Notes: a model not told the origin generated them from the sequence alone. 64,000 nt of DNA from Pseudomonadales bacterium (GCA_024234815.1 JACKNO010000001.1:496001-560000); one strand, 5' to 3'. Counted from the stretch's first letter, positions 42,853 to 52,051 are shown. A program made the numbers and translations.

Positions 42853-43605
42853 CTAGAGCTGACCTCTTTCGTACATGAGCCGCATTGCCCAGTGAAAGGC
42901 CTCGGCTGCCACCACCTTGGCCTCTATCGGGGACAGCTCGCGCATCTGCCGGCGCCAGGCGACAAAAAAACGCATCCTGTCGGTGCGACTCAGCACGGGT
43001 GGCGGCAGCAGATTCAGTTCCATCAGGTTTTTAAGCAGGGCGCGCCCGGGCGGCGGCAGGATTTTCACGGTGCGCTCATTGTCGATAAGCGAGAATTGAA
43101 AGCGACCTTCAATCAGGTCCGCTATCACGTTACTGGCCTGCAGGTCGCCGGCAATGAATCCGGTCGCGTGTACCCGGCCGACGAATATTCCCAGCGCTTC
43201 AAGCAGTTGACGCCGCCTGGCCAGTGACTCACCGGTTCTGTCGGCCAGGGTCGTTTTCAGCCAGCTGGCAACATCCTGCCCCGGAGCGGTCCGGGTAATA
43301 AGGTACTCGCGGCCACCGGCAAGTTTGCCCCACGCGACGCTCACCGGCGCCTCTATACCCACGTACAGCAGGGCGTCATTCTGCTTGCGTGCCTTGCTGG
43401 CGCGACTACCCAGCAGCATGGCCTGCAGGCGCTCGAGCGGGCTGCGCACGATGAATTCCTTGTAGAAGAACTTCAGTTCGGTATTACAGGCCACCCGGGA
43501 CAGTGGTGAACTGGGCACGATATCCCAGCCGGGCGGGAGCTCGCCCGCAGCCAGTTGCCGCGCGCAGCGATGGAGGTACTCAGTCTCGGCGGTGCCATCA
43601 TTCAA
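42853..43605 (-). CDS. LPS kinase-fold protein (Kdo/WaaP family)
   Basis: A 250-aa protein of the lipopolysaccharide kinase family, the third in this region. Elements are FFYKEFIVRSPLERLQA (ATP-binding Lys), the catalytic loop GFIAGDLQASNVIAD with a Gly-Asp in place of the usual His-Gly-Asp, and FSLIDNERT (metal Asp). The start is a TTG (complement of 43603-43605) with GGAG 10 nt upstream. The gene is alone on its strand after the IS and divergent from rfbD. The substrate is probably a core sugar. Confidence 0.82.
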   Translation of the reverse strand: MNDGTAETEYLHRCARQLAAGELPPGWDIVPSSPLSRVACNTELKFFYKEFIVRSPLERLQAMLLGSRASKARKQNDALLYVGIEAPVSVAWGKLAGGREYLITRTAPGQDVASWLKTTLADRTGESLARRRQLLEALGIFVGRVHATGFIAGDLQASNVIADLIEGRFQFSLIDNERTVKILPPPGRALLKNLMELNLLPPPVLSRTDRMRFFVAWRRQMRELSPIEAKVVAAEAFHWAMRLMYERGQL

Positions 43606-43723
43606 GAGGAGATTTCTCCGGGGTTTCCGGCTGCAGGTTAGGCATCGGCGTGGCCTCAGTATAAGATAAGGGCATGACTGAGCGCGAGGCTGTTGCACAC
43701 GCCAGGGTCATTAAGGAGACGGT

Positions 43724-44605
43724 TTGAAGCAGAAGGTATTGGTGGTCGGCGCCGGTGGACAGCTGGGACGGGAAATGTTGCTTGCCGGCGACCACCGGTT
43801 TGAATGCGCAGCGCTGACTCGACAGGAACTGGATATCGGTGACGCCGTGGCCGTTGTCTATGCTCTCTCGGCGCACCGGCCACAGGTGGTTATCAATGCC
43901 GCGGCCTACACCAAAGTGGATATGGCGGAAATCGACGCCGATGCCGCGTTTCGCGCCAACGCGGAAGGCCCCGGCAACCTGGCCCGGGCCTGCCTTGCCC
44001 AAAAAATCCGCCTGATACATGTCTCCACCGATTTCGTATTCGACGGGGAATCTTCCCACCCGTATCAGCCCTCTGCGCCCACGGCGCCGTTGAATGAGTA
44101 CGGTCGCGGCAAACTGGCCGGGGAGCAGGCGGTGCTGAGCGTAGCGCCCGGCGCCCTGGTCATGCGCACCGGCTGGGTGTATTCGCGGTTTGGCGGCAAC
44201 TTCGTGAAGTCCATGCTGCGCCTGATGGCGGAGCGCGATGAGCTGTCCATTGTCGCCGATCAGGTTGGCACACCCACATGGGCGCGGGGGCTGGCGGCTG
44301 CGCTCTGGGCGGCGACCGCACGCCCCGCATTGAGTGGCATCTATCACTGGAGTGATGAGGGTCAGTGCAGCTGGTACGAATTCGCGGTTGCTATCTACGA
44401 GGAGGCGAGCAATCTCGGCTTGCTCGAACACCCGGTAACTATTCGTCCCATCAAGTCCAGCGAGTATCCCACGCCTGCGCGGCGACCTGCTTACAGCGTG
44501 TTGGACAAGACCGCCAGTTGGCGTGAGCTGGAGCTCTCCGGCGTACCCTGGCGATCACAACTGGCGGCAATGCTGGCAGACATGAAGGCGTCACTGAATG
44601 AGTAG
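43724..44605 (+). CDS. rfbD: dTDP-4-dehydrorhamnose reductase
   Basis: Last enzyme of dTDP-L-rhamnose synthesis. The 293-aa extended SDR shows VVGAGGQLGREM at the N-terminus (NADPH), NAAAYTKVDMAE, VSTDFVFDG and YGRGKLAGE (active Tyr/Lys). A TTG start at 43724 follows AAGGAGA by a good distance. It overlaps rfbB by 8 bp. The other two rhamnose genes, rfbA and rfbC, are not in the window. Confidence 0.94.
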   Translation: MKQKVLVVGAGGQLGREMLLAGDHRFECAALTRQELDIGDAVAVVYALSAHRPQVVINAAAYTKVDMAEIDADAAFRANAEGPGNLARACLAQKIRLIHVSTDFVFDGESSHPYQPSAPTAPLNEYGRGKLAGEQAVLSVAPGALVMRTGWVYSRFGGNFVKSMLRLMAERDELSIVADQVGTPTWARGLAAALWAATARPALSGIYHWSDEGQCSWYEFAVAIYEEASNLGLLEHPVTIRPIKSSEYPTPARRPAYSVLDKTASWRELELSGVPWRSQLAAMLADMKASLNE

Positions 44606-45665
44606 ATCTTTATTGGTTACCGGAGCCGCAGGTTTCATCGGCTCCAATTTTATTCACTACTGGATTCGCGAGCATCCCGCCGACCGGCTGATTGCCTATG
44701 ACGCGCTGACCTATGCCGGAAATATCGCCAACCTCGCCAGCCTGCAGGACCATCCCAATTTCAGCTTCGTACACGCCGACATCTGCGACCACGACCGGGT
44801 GCTCGCCACCCTGCGTGAGCACGCGGTGGATACCGTGGTGCATTTCGCGGCGGAAAGCCATGTCGACCGCTCTATAACCGGACCGGATGCGTTCATAGAG
44901 ACCAATGTAGTGGGAACCCACTCGCTGCTGAAGGCCGCCCGGGAGGTCTGGTTGGGGGGCGCCACGCCACTGCCTCACCGCTTTCACCACGTGTCCACGG
45001 ACGAGGTCTACGGCACACTTCTGCCCGCCGCGCCGGCCTTTACCGAAAACCACAAGTACGAACCCAACTCACCCTATTCGGCCAGCAAGGCGGCCTCGGA
45101 TCACCTGGTGCGCGCCTACCACCACACCTACGGCATGCAGGTGACCACCAGTAACTGTTCCAATAACTACGGGCCCTACCACTTCCCCGAGAAGCTCATA
45201 CCCCTGTGCATCACCAATATCCTGCGGGGCCTGCCCCTGCCCGTTTACGGTGACGGCAGCAATATCCGCGACTGGTTGTATGTGGAGGACCACTGCCGCG
45301 GCATCGAACTGGTTTTGGAGAAGGGCGCGATCGGCGAAACCTACAACGTGGGCGGCAATAATGAGTGGAGCAACATGGCCATAGTGCATCAGCTCTGCGA
45401 TGCCCTGGATGCACGGTTTGCCAGGGAACCGGCGCTGCGCGCACAGTTCCCGGACGCGCCGGGAGCCGGTGGCGGCAGTGCCCGCGACCTGATCACTTTT
45501 GTGGAAGACCGGGCCGGGCACGACTGGCGGTATGCCATCGACGCCACTCGCATCACGGATGAACTGGGTTACTCCCCGCGCGAGAGCTTCGAGACCGGGC
45601 TTGAGCGCACCCTTGACTGGTTCCTGGCGAATGAGCAATGGTGGCGGCCACTGCTTGTCGATTAA
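44598..45665 (+). CDS. rfbB: dTDP-glucose 4,6-dehydratase
   Basis: Converts dTDP-glucose to dTDP-4-keto-6-deoxyglucose. The 355-aa protein shows GAAGFIGSN (NAD), AAESHVDRSI, STDEVYG (Thr/Asp/Glu catalytic residues) and YSASKAASDH (Tyr/Lys). Coupling to rfbD by overlap and the absence of rfbA/rfbC mean the rhamnose pathway must be completed from another locus. The product presumably supplies the core or O-antigen. Confidence 0.95.
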   Translation: MSRSLLVTGAAGFIGSNFIHYWIREHPADRLIAYDALTYAGNIANLASLQDHPNFSFVHADICDHDRVLATLREHAVDTVVHFAAESHVDRSITGPDAFIETNVVGTHSLLKAAREVWLGGATPLPHRFHHVSTDEVYGTLLPAAPAFTENHKYEPNSPYSASKAASDHLVRAYHHTYGMQVTTSNCSNNYGPYHFPEKLIPLCITNILRGLPLPVYGDGSNIRDWLYVEDHCRGIELVLEKGAIGETYNVGGNNEWSNMAIVHQLCDALDARFAREPALRAQFPDAPGAGGGSARDLITFVEDRAGHDWRYAIDATRITDELGYSPRESFETGLERTLDWFLANEQWWRPLLVD

Positions 45666-45772
45666 TTCGACCGCTTGGAATCGACACGAGGCGGCGACCG
45701 GCACGACCGGCGAGCCTGGCGTGCATTCGCTCCCAGGGCGCATTGGGGCTGGATTTTTAGCTCCCGGCTGCT

Positions 45773-45778
45773 TAAAAT
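45773..45778 (+). promoter_or_regulatory. Candidate -10 upstream of the glycan operon
   Basis: TAAAAT (45773-45778) lies in a locally AT-rich spot in the 135-bp gap after rfbB. No good -35 is visible. It could start transcription for the three genes at 45801-48992. Confidence 0.3.
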
Positions 45779-45800
45779 GTGACCCCTTTCGGCATGCGGA

Positions 45801-47198
45801 ATGCCATTTGTGCTCGGCGCCTCGCTGTCGCCGGCCTGTCTGCGCCCGGTCCGATCTCCATTTCCGATAATAAACGTGAGGGGAGCCCCTATCAGGCACC
45901 TGGATACATTGCAGCCCGATTCCCTGGCGGCGGCCTCCAATCCGGCAGCCCCGGCACCCGTGCCGGCGCAACCGCTGCGTATCGCCCTGCTGGGCTATCG
46001 CAGCCAACCCTTTGCCGGTGGCCAGGGTGTGTATCTCAACTACCTCAGCAAGGCGCTGGTCGAAGCGGGGCATCGCGTGGATGTCATCTCCGGCCCCCCT
46101 TACCCGCACCTGGACCCCAGGGTCCGCCTGATCCAGCTGCCCAGCCTCGACCTGTTCGAGAACGGCCTGCTGTCGCTGCGACCGCGCCACCTGAAGTCGC
46201 TCACTGACACCATTGAGTGGTCCAGCAAGTTGACCGGTGGTTTCGCCGAGCCATATACCTTCGGGCGCCGGGCGGTGAAGTACCTGCGCGAGCACGGCCG
46301 GGAATACGACCTGATCCACGACAACCAGAGCCTGAGCTACGGCATGCTCCAGATTCAGGCCATGGGGCTGCCGCTGGTGACGACCGTGCACCACCCCATA
46401 ACCAGTGACCTGCGCATTGCCCTCAAGGCGGCGCGTAGCTGGCATGAGCGCCTGCTGATACGGCGCTGGCACTCCTTCCTGGGTATGCAGAAAAAAGTGA
46501 TCAAAAAGCTGCGTCATGTGGTCACCGTCTCCGATTGCTCACGCCAGGATATTGCCCGTGATTTCGGCCTGCAGCCGGCGGGTATCGGCCTCGTGCACAA
46601 CGGGATCGATACCGGTGTTTTCCGGCCGCTACCCGAAGTGGAACGCAAGCCGCTGCGGCTGATGGCCACCTGCTCCGCCGATGCGCCCCTCAAGGGTTTG
46701 CGCTACCTGTTGCGGGCCTACGCGCGTTTGTTGCAACACCACCCGGACCTGGAATTGCTGGTGGTGAGCAAGCCTCGCGCCGGCGGCAAGACCGAGCAAC
46801 TCGTACAGCACCTGGGTATCCAGGACAGGGTGCGGTTTGTCAGCGGCATTACCACCGAGCAGATGGTGAGTTATTACGCAGAGGCCGCCATCGCGGTGGT
46901 GCCCTCGGTGTATGAGGGCTTCGGCCTGCCTGCGGGCGAAGCCATGGCCTGCGCCGTACCGGTGGTTTCCTCCGATGGCGGCGCCCTGCCGGAAGTCGTC
47001 GGCGATGCGGGCGTTATCGTGCCGGCAAAAAGCGTCGACGCCCTGGCCTCCGCCATCGACGCCCTGCTGCGGGACCCCCGCCGCCGCGAGGAACTCGGCG
47101 CGAAGGGCAGGCAACGGATTCTCGAGAAATTTTGCTGGGATGTTTGCGCCAGCGAAATGATCGCTTACTACCGGCAGGTACTGAATGCAGACGGTTGA
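45801..47198 (+). CDS. GT4 family glycosyltransferase
   Basis: GT-B glycosyltransferase of up to 465 aa. The N-terminal domain begins near RIALLGYRSQPFAGGQGVYLNYLSKAL (read in two parts); the C-terminal domain has PSVYEGFGLPAGEAMACAVPVV with the EX7E motif. The first 55 or so residues are Ala/Pro-rich and poorly conserved-looking, so a GTG at 45876 may be the true start. It overlaps the next gene by 14 bp, and with the two genes downstream forms a tight operon. Donor and acceptor unknown. Confidence 0.88.
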   Translation: MPFVLGASLSPACLRPVRSPFPIINVRGAPIRHLDTLQPDSLAAASNPAAPAPVPAQPLRIALLGYRSQPFAGGQGVYLNYLSKALVEAGHRVDVISGPPYPHLDPRVRLIQLPSLDLFENGLLSLRPRHLKSLTDTIEWSSKLTGGFAEPYTFGRRAVKYLREHGREYDLIHDNQSLSYGMLQIQAMGLPLVTTVHHPITSDLRIALKAARSWHERLLIRRWHSFLGMQKKVIKKLRHVVTVSDCSRQDIARDFGLQPAGIGLVHNGIDTGVFRPLPEVERKPLRLMATCSADAPLKGLRYLLRAYARLLQHHPDLELLVVSKPRAGGKTEQLVQHLGIQDRVRFVSGITTEQMVSYYAEAAIAVVPSVYEGFGLPAGEAMACAVPVVSSDGGALPEVVGDAGVIVPAKSVDALASAIDALLRDPRRREELGAKGRQRILEKFCWDVCASEMIAYYRQVLNADG

Positions 47199-47901
47199 GT
47201 TCAATCACTTCCCCCTGGCAAGTGGCGACTGGGTCCTGGACCTGGGCTGCGGCGAGGGCCGCCATGTTATCTCTGCCTACGTGGCCGCGGATGTGCACTC
47301 GGTGGGGGTAGACCTCAGCCTTGAAGATCTGAAAACCACCCGGGAAAAATTTGCGGATTTCGACGAGCCGGATAACGCGGCGAAATCCTTTAGCCTGTCT
47401 TCAGCCAGCGCCCTGGCACTGCCGTTTGCCGACGATACCTTCGACAAGATTATCTGCAGTGAAGTGCTGGAACATATCCCGGATTACGGCGCGGCCCTGG
47501 CGGAAATCGAACGGGTTCTCAAACCGGGCGGCCTGTTTTGCGCCAGTGTGCCGCGTCGCTGGCCGGAAAAAATCTGCTGGGCGCTGAGTGAGGGCTACTA
47601 TCAAACCCCGGGCGGGCATTTACGTATTTTCCGCAGCGGTGAGCTGCGCAGCGAAATCGAGAGCCTGGGTTTCGATTACTACCATCGCCACTGGGCCCAC
47701 GCCCTGCATGTCCCTTTCTGGTGGCTCAAATGCCTGTTCTGGAAGAACCGGGACAACAACTGGCTGGTGCGCCAGTATCACCGCCTGCTGGTGTGGGACA
47801 TCATCGAACAACCCGCCGTTACCCGGGTAGCGGAAAAAATAATGAACCCCCTTATGGGCAAGAGTGTTGTTATGTATTTTCGCAAGGAGGCCCCGTTGTG
47901 A
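47185..47901 (+). CDS. Class I SAM-dependent methyltransferase
   Basis: A 238-aa methyltransferase with motif I VLDLGCGEGRH (about 15-25), ALPFADDTFDKIICSEVLEH (motif II and post II) and LKPGGLFCASVP. It belongs to the UbiE/Methyltransf_11 type. The C-terminal part (WAHALHVPFWWLKCLFW) is aromatic and hydrophobic and may touch membrane or lipid. It is coupled to the glycosyltransferase upstream and overlaps the next gene by 4 bp, so a glycan or glycolipid substrate is likely. Confidence 0.88.
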   Translation: MQTVEFNHFPLASGDWVLDLGCGEGRHVISAYVAADVHSVGVDLSLEDLKTTREKFADFDEPDNAAKSFSLSSASALALPFADDTFDKIICSEVLEHIPDYGAALAEIERVLKPGGLFCASVPRRWPEKICWALSEGYYQTPGGHLRIFRSGELRSEIESLGFDYYHRHWAHALHVPFWWLKCLFWKNRDNNWLVRQYHRLLVWDIIEQPAVTRVAEKIMNPLMGKSVVMYFRKEAPL

Positions 47902-48992
47902 GTGGCGTTTATCTCAGCCAGGGCCTGTTCCCCCATGAATTTTTGCGCCCCACGGTCCAGTTCATCCTCAACACCCAGCAGCCCAGCGGCGAGATCCCCT
48001 GGTTCGACGGAGGCTACACCGATCCCTGGGACCATGTCGAAGCGGCTATGGGCCTCACTATTGGCGGCGAGCTGGAAGCGGCGCGACGGGCCTACGCCTG
48101 GTTGCAGGGTATGCAATTGGAGGACGGCAGCTGGTGGGCTTCTTACCGCGGCGAGGAGATAGACAATTGCGAGCGGCGTGAAACCAACTTCGTGGCCTAT
48201 ATCGCGACCGGCTTGTGGCATTACTATCTGGTGAGCGGTGACCGCGAGTTCCTGCAGGCGATGTGGCCCATGGTCGACCGCGCGATCGGCTTTGTGCTGG
48301 CGCTGCAAACCGAGCACGGGGAAATACACTGGGCGGTTGATGCCGACGGCACGCCCAGGGGAGATGCCCTGGTGACTGGCTGCAGCTCGATATATAAAAG
48401 CCTGGAATGCGCGATCAACATCGCCCATACCTTGCGCCGCGAGCGGCCGCAATGGCGTGCCGCACGCACTGCCCTGGGCCAGGCCCTGCGCCACAAGCCC
48501 GAGCGCTTCGATCGCACCTGGGCCAGCAAGTCGCGCTATTCCATGGACTGGTTTTACCCGGTGCTGGCGGGTGTGTACACGGGGCGCGAGGCGCAAGCCC
48601 GGCTGGCTGCCCGCTGGGATGAGTTTGTGGAGGATGAACTGGGCTGTCGTTGCGAAAAGCAGCAGCCCTGGGTCACTATCGCCGAATCCTGCGAACTGGT
48701 GATGGCCCTGCTGGCTGCCGGGGACCGCTCACGTGCGGTTGAGGTCTATAGCTGGCTGCACCAGTGGCGCACCAGCGACGGCTCTTACTGGACCGGTTAC
48801 CAGCTGGTGGAGGATCTACTGTGGCCGGATGAGAAGCCCACCTGGACCGCCGGCGCCATCCTGCTGGCAGCGGATGCGCTTACCGGGCACACGCCCGCCG
48901 CCCACCTGTTCACCCGCGTGCAGATCCAGGGCGAAGAGGCCGATGCGGTGCTTGCCGGCAGCGCCCGCGGCACATCCTTCACCCGGAAGTGA
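47898..48992 (+). CDS. Alpha/alpha-barrel protein (prenyltransferase/cyclase-like), function unknown
   Basis: A 364-aa soluble protein made of helical repeats with Trp- and Asp-rich turns (YTDPWDHVEAAMGL, QLEDGSWWASYRG, TSDGSYWTGYQ). This is the pattern of alpha6/alpha6 barrels such as terpene cyclases, prenyltransferases and some glycosidases. AAGGAGG (47884-47890) is 7 nt before the GTG at 47898, which overlaps the methyltransferase stop. No DxDD or other cyclase motif is evident. Operon context suggests it acts on, or trims, the same glycan. Confidence 0.8.
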   Translation: MSGVYLSQGLFPHEFLRPTVQFILNTQQPSGEIPWFDGGYTDPWDHVEAAMGLTIGGELEAARRAYAWLQGMQLEDGSWWASYRGEEIDNCERRETNFVAYIATGLWHYYLVSGDREFLQAMWPMVDRAIGFVLALQTEHGEIHWAVDADGTPRGDALVTGCSSIYKSLECAINIAHTLRRERPQWRAARTALGQALRHKPERFDRTWASKSRYSMDWFYPVLAGVYTGREAQARLAARWDEFVEDELGCRCEKQQPWVTIAESCELVMALLAAGDRSRAVEVYSWLHQWRTSDGSYWTGYQLVEDLLWPDEKPTWTAGAILLAADALTGHTPAAHLFTRVQIQGEEADAVLAGSARGTSFTRK

Positions 48993-49006
48993 GCTGACCG
49001 CGGGCG

Positions 49007-49624
49007 TCAGAGCCGCCGCAACAGGCCCAGGCTGTTGACCTGTCCGAGGGATTCGAACAGGCCGGACGCCAGGGCCATGCGGTACACCGCGTAGGGCGCC
49101 TGCCCGCCCAGGTGAGCATCGGCGAACAGGTCGTGGATGGCCAGTACCCCGCCCCGCACAACATGCACCGCCCAGCAGCGATAATCTGTCAGGGCCGCTT
49201 CCAGGCTGTGGCCGCCGTCGATAAAGACCATGCCCAGCGGCGTGTTCCAGTGCCGGGCCGCCACCGCGGAACCCGCCACGATCGGAACCACCACATCCTC
49301 CAGACCCGCCGCACGTATATTGCGGCGAAACTCCCCAAAGCTGTCCATTACCGCTTCGCGGGGATCGTACAGGTCCGCGTCATGGAACATTTCACCTTTC
49401 TGGTGCTCCTCCGAACCGCGGTGGTGGTCCAGTGCGAACAGGGTGCTGCCAGCGCGCTGGCAGGCCAGGCCCAGGCAGATGGTGGATTTGCCGCAGTAGC
49501 TGCCAATTTCCAGCACGGGGCCATGGGCGCATGCCTGCAAGGCCTGTTCGTATAGCGCCGCGGCTTCGTCCGGGGCCAGGAAGCCCTTGATCAGGTCCAT
49601 ATCAACCGGCATTTCGGGAATCAT
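49007..49624 (-). CDS. Class I SAM-dependent methyltransferase (Methyltransf_24-like)
   Basis: A 205-aa methyltransferase. The SAM motif is VLEIGSYCGKSTICLGLA (about 40-57), followed by LFALDHHRGSEEHQKG and MVFIDGGHSLEAALTDYRCW, as in the Methyltransf_24/CmcI-like group that acts on sugars. The start at MIPEMPVDMDL is chosen over an upstream ATG that adds a low-complexity tail. It is convergent with the preceding gene (14-bp gap) and divergent from hldE. Confidence 0.82.
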   Translation of the reverse strand: MIPEMPVDMDLIKGFLAPDEAAALYEQALQACAHGPVLEIGSYCGKSTICLGLACQRAGSTLFALDHHRGSEEHQKGEMFHDADLYDPREAVMDSFGEFRRNIRAAGLEDVVVPIVAGSAVAARHWNTPLGMVFIDGGHSLEAALTDYRCWAVHVVRGGVLAIHDLFADAHLGGQAPYAVYRMALASGLFESLGQVNSLGLLRRL

Positions 49625-49804
49625 CTGGCAGGGCTCACTTGTGGGGGAGAGGGAGGGCAAACTAGCGGTTTTGCCCGCTACTGGCAAGCGCGCCGGGGGG
49701 CGAACTGGCCGGCTTCGCGGTTGTTGCGAAATGCCTGACGAGGTACACCGGCAGCCTTATGGGTATACTGGCGCCGATGGTCCGGCCACAGGAACACAGC
49801 TGCA

Positions 49805-51235
49805 ATGAAACTTGAAATGCCCCGCTTCAATGACGCCGTCGTCCTCGTACTCGGTGACGTCATGCTGGATCGTTACTGGGAGGGGCCGACCTCGCGTATT
49901 TCCCCGGAAGCGCCGGTGCCGGTGGTTAAGGTAGAGCAGATTACGGACCGCCCCGGCGGAGCCGGTAATGTGGCGCTCAATATTGCCGCTCTCGGTGCGA
50001 GCGCCCGCCTCGGCGGCTACACCGGCGACGATGAAATGGCCGACTCCCTGCAGGCGATGCTGACGGGCGCGGGCGTGGAGTGCGCGCTCACCCGAGCTGC
50101 AGGCTATGCCACCACAACCAAGTTGCGCGTGATAAGCCGCCACCAGCAATTGATCCGGCTGGACTTCGAGGAGGCCGCAAGCGGCCCGCTCAGCCCCGCC
50201 CTGGACGCCGGCCTGCCCGCCCTGCTGGCGGGTTGCGCGGTGTTGGTTTTGTCGGACTACGCCAAGGGCGCGCTGGCCGCCCCGGGTCCGTTGATCGCCT
50301 TTGCCAGGGAACGGGGTATCCCGGTGCTGGTTGACCCCAAGAGCTGTGATTTCAGCCGCTACCGCGGTGCGACCCTGCTCACCCCGAATCTCAAGGAACT
50401 GGAAACGGTGGTCGGCCCATGTCCGACGGAGGCCGAACTGGTCACCAGGGGCCAGCAGCTGATGGCTGACCTGGAACTGGGCGGCCTGCTGGTCACCCGC
50501 GGAGAGCACGGCATGACCCTGCTGCTTCCGGGGCAGGAAGAATTGCATATGCCCGCCCGGGCCCGGGAAGTGTTTGACGTGACCGGCGCGGGCGACACGG
50601 TTATCGCGGTGGTGGCGGCCGCGGTCGCCGCCGGCTCGGGTATGGCCCAGGCCGCGGCGCTGGCCAATATCGCGGCCGGCATTGTAGTGGGCAAACTGGG
50701 CACCGCCGCTGTGAGCATGCCGGAGTTGCGTCGCGCGGTGCTGCGCGACCAGGGTCTGGGTCGCGGCGCGCTGTCGCTGGAGCAGTTGCAGATCGCAGTG
50801 GCGGATGCCCGCAGCCAGGGCGAGCGCCTGGTATTCACCAACGGTTGTTTCGATATCCTCCACGCGGGCCATGTGACCTACCTGGAGCAGGCCCGCAAAC
50901 TGGGTGAGCGCCTGGTGGTGGCGGTCAACAGTGACGATTCGGTGCGGCAGCTGAAGGGCCCGGGGCGGCCCATCAACCCGGCGGACCGGCGCATGGCGGT
51001 GCTGGCGGGACTGGAGGCCGTGGATTGGGTGGTCTCCTTTGATGACGACACGCCGTGCGAGCTGTTGCGGCTGTTGCGGCCGGACATCCTGGTCAAGGGC
51101 GGTGACTACGCCGGTAAGGAAGCGGTGGTGGGCTGGGATATCGTGGAGGCCTACGGAGGTGAGGTGCGGGTACTGGACTTCGTGGACGATGTCTCGACCT
51201 CGGCGATCGTCAGCAGGATTCGCCAGGAGGGTTAG
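49805..51235 (+). CDS. hldE: Bifunctional heptose 7-phosphate kinase/heptose 1-phosphate adenylyltransferase
   Basis: Makes ADP-heptose for the WaaC and WaaF enzymes encoded upstream. The 476-aa protein has an N-terminal PfkB-type kinase (about 1-320; DVMLDRYWEG near the start, catalytic TGAGDTVIAV near 260) and a C-terminal cytidylyltransferase-like domain (about 345-476; TNGCFDILHAGHVTYLEQA with the HxGH motif). Both domains look complete. Its stop is 3 bp from the convergent aldo/keto reductase. Confidence 0.97.
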   Translation: MKLEMPRFNDAVVLVLGDVMLDRYWEGPTSRISPEAPVPVVKVEQITDRPGGAGNVALNIAALGASARLGGYTGDDEMADSLQAMLTGAGVECALTRAAGYATTTKLRVISRHQQLIRLDFEEAASGPLSPALDAGLPALLAGCAVLVLSDYAKGALAAPGPLIAFARERGIPVLVDPKSCDFSRYRGATLLTPNLKELETVVGPCPTEAELVTRGQQLMADLELGGLLVTRGEHGMTLLLPGQEELHMPARAREVFDVTGAGDTVIAVVAAAVAAGSGMAQAAALANIAAGIVVGKLGTAAVSMPELRRAVLRDQGLGRGALSLEQLQIAVADARSQGERLVFTNGCFDILHAGHVTYLEQARKLGERLVVAVNSDDSVRQLKGPGRPINPADRRMAVLAGLEAVDWVVSFDDDTPCELLRLLRPDILVKGGDYAGKEAVVGWDIVEAYGGEVRVLDFVDDVSTSAIVSRIRQEG

Positions 51236-51238
51236 TCC

Positions 51239-52051
51239 TCAACCCGTGGCGCGCCGTGCGGCCTCAACATCGGCCTGCAGGTGGCGCTGATCGATGGTAC
51301 CAACGATGGCCGCACTGGTGCCCGGGTGTCCAAATACCAGGTCCATGCTGGCCTGCAGGGGGTTTTCGGCGCCGGGGCGGCCCGGGTCGCCTGCGCCCGC
51401 CGGCAGTAAATGCCCGCTCCCCAGCGCCTTCTTCACCAGCGCGCCGCAGCGCAGTTGTAGACAGGCATCCAGCACGGCTCGCTCCTCGCGCTGCCCCGGG
51501 TTGTAGGTGAGCATCACCACGTCGCAGACCTGCGCAGCTGCGAGACCTCCCGCCACAGTCTTGGTCGAAACGCCAAAGGCGCGCAGCAAACCCTCGCGTT
51601 TTAGCTGCTTCAGCATTTGCAGCGTTCCCATATGCTCAATGATGCGCAGGTCCTCACCATTGGAGTGCACCAGCACGATATCCAGGGAGTCCGTCCGGAG
51701 GCGCCGCAGGCTGCGTATGACCGAGCTGCGCGTGTGCTCGGGCGAGAAATCGAAGCGGGGCCGGCCCTGCTCCAACTCCTCGCCGACCTTGCTACAGATT
51801 ATCCAGTGCTCGCGCTGCCCGGCCAGCAGGCCGCCCAGGCGTTCCTCGCTGCTGCCGTAGGCAGGCGCCGTGTCCAGCAGGTTGATACCCAGCCCCCGGG
51901 CCCGGTCCAGCAGGGCCGCGGCGCTGCGATCATCCGGCAACTCAAAGGCCCGGGGGTATTTCACATCCTGGTTCCGCCCGAGCTTGACCGTGCCCAGTCC
52001 CAGGGCGCTGACCTGCAGGCCGGTTCTGCCGAGGGGTCGCAGCCAGCTCAC
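51239..52051 (-). CDS. Aldo/keto reductase
   Basis: A 270-aa NAD(P)H-dependent TIM-barrel reductase. Signatures are LGLGTVKLGRN at the N-terminus, NLLDTAPAYGSSEERLG (catalytic Asp/Tyr region), ICSKVGE (Lys) and LDIVLVHSNGE (His). A gene of this family stands in the same place between hldE and waaA in Pseudomonas. Substrate unknown. It overlaps the FAD oxidoreductase upstream by 4 bp, so the two are probably made together. Confidence 0.9.
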   Translation of the reverse strand: MSWLRPLGRTGLQVSALGLGTVKLGRNQDVKYPRAFELPDDRSAAALLDRARGLGINLLDTAPAYGSSEERLGGLLAGQREHWIICSKVGEELEQGRPRFDFSPEHTRSSVIRSLRRLRTDSLDIVLVHSNGEDLRIIEHMGTLQMLKQLKREGLLRAFGVSTKTVAGGLAAAQVCDVVMLTYNPGQREERAVLDACLQLRCGALVKKALGSGHLLPAGAGDPGRPGAENPLQASMDLVFGHPGTSAAIVGTIDQRHLQADVEAARRATG

